Shown piece by piece: positions 53,584 through 64,000 of a DNA stretch of 64,000 bases. The notes beneath the pieces were generated by a model that saw only the letters and a list, made by a program, of their open reading frames with translations, was not told the origin of the DNA and searched no databases. The DNA is from Tieghemostelium lacteum (taxonomy: Eukaryota; Evosea; Eumycetozoa; Dictyosteliales; Raperosteliaceae): positions 186,001 to 250,000 of the forward strand of contig LODT01000051.1 of NCBI GenBank assembly GCA_001606155.1. The letters are read 5' to 3'. A program made the position numbers and the translations under genes. Within the stretch, counting starts at the first letter, position 1, and each line of letters begins with the position of its first letter.

Positions 53584-56500
53584 ATGGGGGAATTAAATAT
53601 CTCATTTGTTCCATCTAATAGCACCGAAAAATTAGCCCTAAAAGAAAAGAATATAAAATTTTTATTTTATATATCTCAATTGTGGATCCTGAGATGTAAA
53701 AGTTTAAAATACCAAGTAAAACAACAAGAATACCAAGTAAAACAACAAGATCATCAAACCCAGATAAATAAATCTCTTATTAATTGGTCATGTGATGAAG
53801 TAACACATTGGTTGTCAATAAAGAGCGCATCTAAGTCCATGGTTACTTCCTTTAGTGATTGTAGAATTAATGGAAAGTTATTGGTAAATACATTTTCTTT
53901 ATCACCTGATAACAACAATGAAAGATCTTCAGTTTGGAATCGATTTGGTATCAGTAATCAGAATGATCAGAATCTTATAAATGAACTCAAATCATTGTCA
54001 TCTAATCAAATTAGAGATATTCAGAGTGAGAATGCATGTTATTATCTTTTTGAAATTTCACAATCTCTTTTATCTCAACAAGATAAAATCAAAAATGAAA
54101 CTTTGCTCATAAAGTACCTTAAAGATCTCAATTTTATAAACATTGAAAACAATGATATTAATATAAAGTTTAGCAATGTTATTGTATGTATTTTATAAAT
54201 TCTACACATTCTAGATAAAATACTAATATCTGAGTAAATTTAATAGCCACCAATGTCTATTGATTCATTTAGAACTATACTTCAGAATTGTAATATTAAT
54301 GTTAATATTAATTTATTGGATAATATCTATAACAAGTTAGAAATTCACAATCCTAGAAAAGACACCCTTTCAATACTTATAAACATAATTTCAAAGAATC
54401 TTAAACAACTCTCTAAAGATGACACCCTTTCTATACTTGAAAACATAATTTCAAAGAATCTTAAAGAACTCTCTAAAGATGACACTGTAAGTTAATTAAT
54501 TTTATATGAACATATAAATATTCATATTTTATTAATACACAAAAATTTAAATTCATAGATTTCATACAGTGATTTAATTAAATTTCAAATGAAAAGAGGT
54601 GATATCATTAACATCAATGAAAAATATTCAAATTTTCAAAATCATAGTATTTTAGATTGGTCAATCACCAATGAGTTACCAATTGATTTTGTTAGAGATA
54701 TTTTGGATTGTGATTCTTCTAAAATTGAAATGTTAGATAAACTAAATATGAAATCTGAATACATTGAATTGTTGAAAGACTATCCTGAAATTGTCAGTGA
54801 TCAACAAAAGAAAATCCAAACTGAACAGTATATTGAAAGTTTAATCACCTTACTCTCAAACAAACAGGAATCTACCAGATCATTATTGGTAAATTTTCAC
54901 CAATGTCTTTTGAATTCACTTCAGAGTCTTTTTAGATTGAATGAACAATTGTCAACTTACAATGAAGGTGGTGTAGACATACGAAACTCAATTGGTGGGT
55001 TGATTGGTTCTCATTTTGCAGCTGGAATTGATCTATTTGCAGCTGAAATTATTGATCAATTCCCAGATGGATTAGGATCCATCATCGGTGGTATTATATC
55101 AATAGTTGATAAAAAATTACGTTCAAAGAAAGCTCAGAATGTAATGTTACACTTCAGAACTCAACAATCATTCTCAGAGACTGCTCAGTTATTCTCTATC
55201 AGAATCATGACATTCTATCGAGATATTATTCTCGACAAGAATTTCAGTGTAAAAATACCACTAATTTCAATGTCGACACTCGATGACTTTCAAGATTACC
55301 TTTTCGCTAAATCTGGGAACAAAATCACAATCTCAGGATATGAAGAAAACAAAAATAGATGGTCATTTTTGATTACTCTCTTTTCCGATCAATTCTTTGA
55401 GACATTATTCAACTTAAAGAACATTGACTATAATACCCACTCACCTCAATTTATTTGTGATTCCATTTGTAATATCATAATTCCTAAACTCTCCACCTCA
55501 CCATTTCTCCCCATCCAAAACAATAATAATAGTTCTAACCAAACCAGAATCAACACCATCAAATCACAACAATACTTTGAATTCGCAATGTTAGCATATC
55601 TCCAACAACAAAATTTCACAATTATAGTTCACAATTATATTCGTAAATGGTTCCCAAACATAACCGAATCATCATTTCAATCTAAATGTACTATTGTAAA
55701 CTATAGTAAAGTCTCAACTATCACCATCGAACATGAAAACCAGTTGTATATATCCATTGGTGTTAAAGAATCAACTATTGATAAAACTAAATATTTGTTG
55801 ATAAAAAACACCAATATTGATGGTACTGAAATAGATTCCTATTTCTTCTCTCTATTTGATTTCGTCTGGAAAGATCATTTAGAGAAATCAATTCAACAGT
55901 TTTATCAAAACCATAGGGATGGAACTTTGAATATCATTGGATATTCAACTGGTGGTTCAATTTCATCAATTCTCCATTTGAATTTGCTATCTAAAAAGGA
56001 AACATCCTCTAAAAAAGATAAAATTTACCTTTGGACTTTTGAAGAGGAACAATGGACAAAATCTTTAACCAATTATTATAATAATAATAACAACACAATG
56101 AAGATTATAAATTCAACAGTAGTAACTAAAGAATTAAATAGAAGTAAAATAATATACTATTCAATTAGTAATAATGATAATCGTAGCCAATTCAGAGATA
56201 TAAATGAATATCAATACATAATCAATGACACCAAAACCACAATAAAAATATTTGTTAACACCAATTCAAATACCAAGGCCAATATTAATGGCCAACCAAC
56301 TGAAGATTTTCAACATCCCAACAAAGATGAACTAGATATGTTATTTGATAGAATTTTTGCAAAGGTTGGTGATAAAGAGAATATGCCTGTGTCCGAAATG
56401 GGATATATATCTCCTGCACACTATGAATACATTACCAATTTACCAGAAAGTAACAAAGCAGAATGGTATAATATGGTTTATATGAATCAGAGTTTAGATC

Positions 56501-59500
56501 ATCTAAATAGAGATGAAGGATCATTATTAAACAATATTCAAAAAAAAGATTGGGAGGTAAATGGTTGTCTATGCCCATATCAGGCTTGGGAATTACTTAG
56601 AGGGTCCATTCAATATGGAAATATAATAATGGTCAAGTATTTGATGCCATTATCTAATCAATACATGGGATATTTATACATAGAAATGGTATTAGGGAGT
56701 ATACGATGGGACACACCATTCCAAGCAGCAATCAGATACAATCAATTTGATATTCTAGAATATCTCATTAACAGTGACCAATTATTCACAAAAAAAGAAA
56801 ATGGAGAAGAAATTGGTCAATTTATATACCAACACAAATCACAGATCAGATATATGGCATTGAGATATGCATTGTCAGAAAACTATTTGATTTCTAAAAC
56901 ACTTGTTGATAATTGGCAAAGTAAATTTGAAGATGGTGACGATATTAAGATGTTATTTTTGAGAGATCACAAACAATTAATAGAATATCTGTCATATAAA
57001 AATGAAAATCCTATTTTTAGCTTCAAATGGAAATTCAATCCAATTGAACCAATTTCCGAACCAAAGATAGAATATACAGGTAACAATGTATCCAACTATA
57101 CAGTATCTCACTATAGTCTACAGCTAAATTTACCACAAGATACTCTATATAATATCTTGGTTGAAGAGATTAAAAATGGAAACTTCAAGAAATTTCGTGA
57201 ACTCTATGAAAGTGTATTTGGTCAGAAATCTGTCATTTTAAAATACACTAAACTATATGTCTATTCTCTATTGAAACTCAACGAGAAACAATTGGCACTC
57301 CAAGTTTGTAAACAACTTAAATTTGATCACTCATCCCTCCGAACAATGATGGATTCATTCTATATCATTGGTTTATTATTGTCATCATTCAAGTATTACT
57401 CAAAAGCACAGTTAATTTTTGAATTGGTTTGGGACCAATCCGCAAAATTGGAACCATTGGTACCACACTTTCCTGCACTTTTTTCACTGGTTAATATCTA
57501 TCGTAAAACTGGTTTAATTGATAAAGCTTTGGCTATAGCCAAAGGAAACCAACTTAGATCATCTAAAGAATCTATAAATCAATATGCAGAACAACAATTT
57601 GCATCGATTGTATTTGAAATCCAACAAAAAATCAAAGCACAACAACAAGAATTCAAAGAAAAAATGAAGATTGAATTTCATCAACAAATTCAAAATCTTA
57701 ATTTTGAACCCACCAACATCTTCTCCAACAATGATCAACTAAAACCTCTCTTTGAAAATTCTAAAATTAATTTACCTTTGAAATACGCAACAGATTATAC
57801 ATTCATAAATCCATTGAGTTCATTGATTACAAATTTAGAAGCTGTAATCAACAAGAGTAATGAAAGTAAAGAGATTATAACTATCATCACTAAGTACCAA
57901 CTAGAATCACTTCGATCACATTACTCTTCTTATCAACTTTACAAAAACCAATCCAGTTTGTTTAGTAAAAAGATCAATGACAAGTTGATTCATTTTGAGA
58001 ATCTCAGTAATGGTAGTAAAGGAATTCTAAACTTTGGTATCTATTATGACTTGTATTTGGATAAAGCAACTAAAGACCAAATTGAATTTGGTAGTCATTC
58101 AGTAAAAGAGAGTAAATCAAGTGGTCTTCACTTCAAAAAAGATCCATACTCTGCAGGTATTGAATTTGCAGCATCTCAGTTGCAGAATCTAATCTGTGAA
58201 TCAATATGCCCAGAATCAAATCTCATAAAGATTGAAAGAGAACCTGGATCTTTTGATTACTATTTGGCAACCAAAACCATTCATGGATATAACCTCGCTA
58301 ATTATTCAAATGATAAAAATATCATTAATCTCATTGATCACTATAATTTCTCAGGACTTGTCATTTCATCATTCTTAACCAGACCTGGTGATGCTAAACC
58401 TGATAACTTCATCATTGATATTCAATTATCACCTTCTGATTCATCAATTATCGAAACAGTTCATCTTTATGGAATTGATAATGATATCTCATTTTACAAC
58501 TCTACGATCAACTCCAATAAGAATAGACTTCATTATCACATTTTGAATATCCTCTATTTCTTCCCACAAATGAACAAACCAGTTCATCCAACACTAATTG
58601 AAAAATTGACAAAGAAATATCAACCTGAAATGATTCTTTTAGAATGGATTGATAAATTGTTGAAACAAAATGAACTTTTCAACAAACTAGATGATACCAC
58701 CAAAGATATCTATAAACTACCAATTCAGTTCCCTGAAAGAACTATCACTGAAGTATACCGAACTCTACTCCAAATCAGCAATCTAATACAACTGAATCCA
58801 TCTATTCTCTTAAACACCATTTTCCATCATCTCTACCCAGGAATAAGTTCATGGTACCAATTATTCAAACAAAAAGGAGATAACCTCGAATCAATCAGAG
58901 AACTATATGAACAAGTTGTTTTTGAAAAGAAATCAGATAGCTCAAACATTAGACAATCATCAACTCAACAAAAAATCCAATCAATTTCAGTTTCATCCAA
59001 ATTAGTTAAAAAAGATGTTCACACCTATAAATCATCTTATAACTCACCATTATCAAATGAAATCAACAAATGGATATCATCAATAGATTTTCGTAAATTC
59101 AACCCCTCTGAAAAAGAATCTCAAGATTTCTTTGACAAATTCATCCAAGTTTTCTCTGGTACTTCACTCTTTGGAGAGAATAGTGTAATTCTATCCAATA
59201 TCAAAAACAAACAATATGACCAATTATTAAAACACACTGCAACCAAATTACCAGTTGAAAATTCAATTTCTTATTCTAGTAATAATAACAACAATAACAA
59301 TAACAATAATAATACCAAGATTCTTGGAACAAAATCCTCAGAGCAATCAACCGAAAAATGTGTGATTAAATTTGTAACTGAAGACATCCAAGTAACTGAC
59401 GAAAAGTTTCCAACCCTTCAAAAAATAGATTTAGAAATATGTTTGAACTCTGGTTGTTTTGGAAATCTATTTGATAACCACTTCAAAGAAACATTGGCAA

Positions 59501-60588
59501 AGATTACCAAAGAGATTAAGGGTCTTATCATGGATTTCAAACCTGAAATTCTTTGGAAATTCATCAGAGAATTGAAAGTTGATATTTCTGTGAAAATTAT
59601 TAGAACAATGCCAATGATCTATCTCACTATTTTAATGGATAACGAAGCTAAAATTGCTTCAACTAAGAAATCAATTCTAGAATATACAATTGCAAGACCT
59701 CAACTTCATTTGGTATCTCTTGAGTTATTGAAGAGAATTCTTTCCATTGATGATCAAGAAAAAATCATACAAATTATTCCTGAACGCTTCAATGATAATC
59801 ATGACAGCATCATTCACATGATTATTGATAATCATTCTGACCTCTCTAATAGCATCTTAAACCTTCTTCTTCAACACCCCAAATACTTCAAAACCATTCC
59901 TCATAAGAATCAACAAAATATTGATATATTCAAATTATCAATTGAAAAACAAAGATATGACATCACATCACTTCTTCTTCATTCTCCAGATTCTAAATAT
60001 AAACTATCTTTTAAAAATAGACATGGAATCACCAGTGACTATACCATAACATTGATTTTGGTCTCGAAATATATTGTAATCAATTCATTTACAATTGGAA
60101 ATGAAAACCAAGCAAATCAAGAACTCTACAACCTCTTCCAATCAAAGAGGGCTCTTCTGGATAAAGTCACCAAATCCAATGATTATAAAACATTTAAAAT
60201 CATTTGGAAATTCTTCAAAGATGATAATGAATTTATTAACCACTTCAATGAAAATGGTTACCATAAATTGGCATCTAATACTGACATTCAACTACTCTCA
60301 AAAGTTTATCAGCTCCTCAATCAACCTATCAACCTCAAAGAAATTGTGAGTGGACAATTTAACTCTATTGGATTACCAAATGAAAGAAGAAATACTATTC
60401 TCTATGAATTCTTGAAAATCTATCAAAATACACAAGAATTCAACAGAATGTTAACAGCAATCATTGACTATCATAACAGTCATAATCTTAATATTCACAA
60501 AACTGATAGAATTGACCAAATGACTCCACTTCATTTTGCAATCATTTCCAACATGAAAGAAGCAATTGAACGAATTATTCCACCATAA
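53584..60588 (+). CDS. Giant SAM-lipase-kinase-like-ankyrin protein
   Basis: Exons 53584-54183, 54247-54486 and 54559-60588 (phase 0 at both splices); 2,289 residues. A SAM-like domain is at about 67-135 (WSCDEVTHWLSI). Exon 2 carries two 20-residue tandem copies (DTLSIL.NIISKNLK). A lipase class 3-like domain includes Ser743 in IIGYSTGGSIS. Ankyrin/TPR-like helices occupy about 900-1290. At about 1420-1760 lies a kinase-like fold with a catalytic-loop-like GDAKPDN (1557-1563) and a metal-loop-like GIDND (1585-1589), as in PI3/4-kinase-like proteins of protists. A poly-Asn run is near 1853 and an ankyrin end is TPLHFAI. The start is the first ATG. Role unknown; large signalling or defence-type architecture. 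Confidence 0.8.
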
Positions 60589-60651
60589 CCTAACAATTTT
60601 CTATAAAAAAAATAAATTATCATTTTTTATTTTTGATTACTACATTCTATT

Positions 60652-62346
60652 ATGAATCTACCTAGAATTATTAAAAAAACTATTTTGCAACAATTAGTTA
60701 ATATATATAGAGACGAAAAGGATATATCTTTTTATATTTTTTTAATTGGTACTTTATCATTAGTATCAAAAGAATTTTATCAAATTACAGGACAATTAAA
60801 GTATAATGAAATTCTTGTAAAATCTGTAGACTCTGATATCAATTATATTCAATATCTTTTAAAAAGAGGTATAGATATATTCATATTGATACGAAATATT
60901 GATACAAATGTAAAGCTTCTACAACAAAACTTAAATCAGGTGATAGAAATAGTTGAATTGCAATATTATATTAGACATAAAATCAAGAGATCTTTTATTA
61001 TTGATGGTACAATTGAATTTAACTATATAAATTCACAAGCATTATTATCAAACTTTATCAGAGCTCCTATTTTATATTCACTAGATAATATCAGTAACTA
61101 TAAAAGATTAAATCTAGAGATTCAGAGTAGTAATCATATAAATGATTTTCAATTGCTTTATGACAATGTTAGTACCATTCCTCCTAATATCTATGAAATA
61201 TTGTATAAACATCAAACTAGTAATTTGATTATTACAAATGGTAGAGACAATTGCATATCAATCATACCATCTAGCAAAGATAGAAAACTTTTGACAAATC
61301 TAAAATCAATGGCAATACACTCCAATGCAATGTTATTAGAGGAATATAATAATATTCTAATTAATTGTCTACAATTAGAAAAGTTGGGTCTCTATATTAA
61401 GAAATATATCGTGCGATCACCAGGCTCAACTGAATCTGTTTCTCTATTGATAGATAGCTTAATACAGCATCCCTCTATGAAAAATCTAAAACTTGTTATT
61501 GGTACTCACACAGAACCATTAGGTAATCTCATAAATTATCTAAACAAAAATACAATTTTACAGTCAATACATTGTAATTTTGTATGTAATGGGTCGTCAG
61601 ATAGCAATCTAATATACAATAACACAATTCATAAATTAATATTCCCAAACAGCTTTCAAATTATTAGTCTGTGGAATTGCTCTTCTAATTTATATAAGTT
61701 ACCAATAACTTTATATTTTTATATTAACTCTGTAGATTTTGAAAAGCATCCCAAACTAAATCAAATGACTCTATCCAATAACATACTTGAAGATCCTAGT
61801 ATATCTGAATGTATACCAAAGTTAAATTTACTAAAGAATATATATATTAAACTAATATTATATTCTGATGTTAGTAATGGTAAACTGTTACAAACAATCA
61901 CCAAATTAAAATGCATAAACAAATTACACATTCACAAATCAATATCCATTAATAATTTTTTGATTTCATTCTGGGAATCTAATCATTCTACAATCACAAG
62001 TTTTAGTTATGAATTTCACAAGTATGATGATATAAAACAACTGGGTACCAATACAACCATTCAACATCTAACACTTAGGTATGCTCCAAATCATAAAAAC
62101 ATTAAAGATGATTTTATGTACCTGCTTTGGAATAAACCCAATCTCAAATCACTACATATCTATGGTGCCAGTATATCTGAACTTGAAAAAGAAACCTTGA
62201 AAGACTCTTTAATCAAGTACTATGCAAATCATCAATCACCTCTATCACCAACAGATTGGAGTTTTCATAATATTGATAAATGGGATATATACAAAACATA
62301 TCTATTAAAACAAACACATGTAGGGAAATCAGAAAACTTTAATTAG
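60652..62346 (+). CDS. Probable dictyostelid F-box/LRR-like protein
   Basis: Intron-less protein of 564 residues. The N-terminus MNLPRIIKKTILQQLV...LSLVSKEFYQIT resembles the F-box-like opening common in dictyostelid repeat proteins (LP...I...L...LSLVSK). The remainder has leucine/isoleucine-rich segments at irregular spacing (LKNLKLVIGT-like, LKSLHIYGASISELEKE), which fit degenerate LRRs. No enzyme domain. A substrate receptor for a cullin ligase is possible but unproven. It lies 63 bases after the giant SAM gene on the same strand; similar start style suggests lineage-specific families clustered here. Confidence 0.65.
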   Translation: MNLPRIIKKTILQQLVNIYRDEKDISFYIFLIGTLSLVSKEFYQITGQLKYNEILVKSVDSDINYIQYLLKRGIDIFILIRNIDTNVKLLQQNLNQVIEIVELQYYIRHKIKRSFIIDGTIEFNYINSQALLSNFIRAPILYSLDNISNYKRLNLEIQSSNHINDFQLLYDNVSTIPPNIYEILYKHQTSNLIITNGRDNCISIIPSSKDRKLLTNLKSMAIHSNAMLLEEYNNILINCLQLEKLGLYIKKYIVRSPGSTESVSLLIDSLIQHPSMKNLKLVIGTHTEPLGNLINYLNKNTILQSIHCNFVCNGSSDSNLIYNNTIHKLIFPNSFQIISLWNCSSNLYKLPITLYFYINSVDFEKHPKLNQMTLSNNILEDPSISECIPKLNLLKNIYIKLILYSDVSNGKLLQTITKLKCINKLHIHKSISINNFLISFWESNHSTITSFSYEFHKYDDIKQLGTNTTIQHLTLRYAPNHKNIKDDFMYLLWNKPNLKSLHIYGASISELEKETLKDSLIKYYANHQSPLSPTDWSFHNIDKWDIYKTYLLKQTHVGKSENFN

Positions 62347-62440
62347 AGAGTGTACACTTGGGTTTATCAATTTGTTTATAGGAAAATAAAAAATGTAAAA
62401 TATAAAACCTATTTATTAGACCCTGAATGGGAAGATTGAG

Positions 62441-63893
62441 TTATTTCTTTTTAGCTGGGGCATTTGGTTTGGCTTTGGAATCAGTCTTTTTGGCATTGAG
62501 ATCTTTTTTGGTAACGGATTTGATGACACCTACAGCAACGGTTTGTCTCATATCACGTACAGCAAAACGACCAAGTGGTGGATATTCAGTGAAAGCTTCA
62601 ACACACATTGGTTTGGTTGGTACTAATTGTACGAGACCTGAATCACCGTTCTTTAAGATGACTTTGGCACCTGCTTCTTTTGGAATGATGGCACCTGAAC
62701 GACGATCTACTTTATCTAAGATTTCATTGAATTTACAGGCAATGTGAGCAGTATGACAATCTAATACTGGTGAGTAACCATTGTGAATTTCACCTGGATG
62801 GTTCATGACAATGATTTGGGCAGTGAAAGATTCAGTTTCAATTGGTGGATCATTCTTAGAGTCACCACATACCATACCTCTACGAATTTCTTTGACTGAG
62901 ATATTTCTGATATTGAAACCTACGTTATCACCTGGTCTGGCTTCTGGGAGTTGTTCATGATGCATTTCAACTGTTCTTACCTCACTTGAAAGATTAGCAG
63001 GGGCAAAAGTAACAATCATACCTGGTTTTATAATACCAGTTTCAACACGACCTACTGGTACTGTACCGATACCTCCAATCTTGTAGACATCTTGTAAAGG
63101 AATACGAAGTGGTTTGTGGAATGGACGAATTGGTTCAGTAATTGAATCTAAAGCTTCCAAGAGTGTTGGACCTTTGTACCAGTCCATGTTAGTTGATTTC
63201 TCTAACATGTTATCACCATTCCATCCGGAAATTGGTACAAATGAAACCTTTTCAGGATTGTAACCAATCTTCTTAATGAATGCAGATGTCTCTTTTACAA
63301 TTTCATCATAACGATTTTGAGAATAGTTTGTTGATTTTTCATCCATTTTGTTAATGGCAACAATCATTTGTCTGACACCTAAAGTGTAGGCCAAAAGAGC
63401 ATGTTCTCTAGTTTGACCATTCTTTGCAATACCAGCTTCAAACTCACCAGTTGGTGAAGCAATGACGAGTACTGCACAATCAGCTTGAGAGGTACCAGTA
63501 ATCATATTCTTAATGAAATCCCTGTGACCTGGAGCATCAATGATGGTAAAGTAGTACTTGTTGGTCTCAAATTTCCAAAGAGCAATATCAATAGTGATAC
63601 CTCTTTCTCTCTCAGCCTTTAACTTATCCATAACCCAAGCATACTTGAATGATAATCTACCCATATCAGCAGCTTCCTTTTCATACTTTTCAATGACTCT
63701 CTTGTCAATACCACCACATTTATAAATTAAATGTCCAGTGGTTGTTGATTTACCGGCATCTATTAATAAAAAATAAGAAATTATAATAATTAATATTGAT
63801 TACTTTAATATTAATTAATAGAATCAAGTTTTTAAAATACATACCAACATGACCAATAACTACAATATTAATGTGAGATTTTTCTTTTCCCAT
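62441..63893 (-). CDS. tef1: Translation elongation factor 1-alpha
   Basis: GTPase that brings aminoacyl-tRNA to the ribosome. Exon 1 is 63893-63845 ([16 protein letters not shown]), intron 63844-63760 (GTATGT...AATAG), exon 2 is 63759-62441; phase 1; 455 residues, the normal length. The G1 loop GHVDAGKST is split by the intron (V|DAGKS). G3 is DAPGHRD, G4 is NKMD, and G2 includes RGITIDIAL. The C-terminus is Lys-rich (KPNAPAKKK). The coding part is less AT-rich than its neighbours, as expected for a highly expressed gene. Confidence 0.97.
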
Positions 63894-64000
63894 TTTTTTA
63901 CTATTTATTATTTACAAAAATTTACCTATATATATAAAAGAGCTTTATTAAACAGAATATGGAATCATATGTTTACTAAAAAATGTTGTTGTTTTTTTGT
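63894..64000 (-). promoter_or_regulatory. Upstream region of EF-1alpha
   Basis: AT-rich leader with a TTTTATATATATA run about 40 bases before the start codon, a plausible core promoter. The window ends here. Confidence 0.4.

Noticed and set aside
1-64000. tRNA genes and CRISPR arrays
   Set aside because: I looked for B-box-like GGTTCGAAT stretches and for spaced direct repeats and saw none.

Overview
The window is nuclear DNA of a social amoeba (dictyostelid). The evidence is strong AT-richness with homopolymer runs in the spacers, dense short genes, small GT-AG introns of about 40-130 bases, near-exclusive use of TAA as stop, Asn/Thr/Gln/Ser-rich tracts inside proteins, and families typical of the group (terpene synthase, divergent ankyrin-like proteins, TBC1D5 homologue, mcfO-type carrier). 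The species cannot be named from the sequence. Many genes are spliced, so coding spans below run from start codon to stop and the exons I infer are listed in the evidence. GTG and TTG starts were not accepted.

Layout. 1-6.3 kb: mitochondrial glutamyl-tRNA synthetase (partial), an LRR-filamin protein, a PhyH-type oxygenase and an ankyrin-like protein. 6.4-9.1 kb is a zone of gene decay: two small genes with an in-frame TAA and a rotted importin-alpha copy. 9.2-14.8 kb: importin-alpha-like protein without the importin-beta-binding domain, a hypothetical protein, Kish/TMEM167, an LSm11-like protein and enoyl-CoA hydratase. 14.9-25.2 kb: USP40 deubiquitinase carrying extra UBA-like and RhoGAP-like domains, terpene synthase, TBC1D5 RabGAP and a CDC123/D123 protein. 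25.2-29.5 kb: two tandem secreted two-domain hydrolases. 29.6-37 kb: Ulp2-type SUMO protease, a coiled-coil repeat protein and two LEA-like genes, one with four Cys/His repeats and an AT-hook. 37.4-44.8 kb: AP-4 epsilon, hyccin and a RasGAP. 45.1-49.3 kb: mitochondrial ribosomal proteins mL43 and uL4m, transcribed divergently, then an aralar-type carrier. 49.6-51.1 kb: an RGG-box protein. 51.1-53.3 kb: accessory patch with a broken Polinton-like fossil, duplicated flank sequence and a 26S rRNA fragment. 53.6-62.3 kb: a 2,289-residue SAM-lipase-kinase-like-ankyrin protein and a probable F-box/LRR-like protein. 62.4-63.9 kb: elongation factor 1-alpha.

Functional themes: mitochondrial expression and metabolism (GluRS, ECHS1, uL4m, mL43, aralar), membrane traffic (AP-4, TBC1D5, Kish, hyccin), ubiquitin/SUMO removal (USP40, Ulp2) and secreted or lineage-specific proteins. 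There is no operon logic; neighbours are mostly independent genes. I see no tRNA gene and no CRISPR array.
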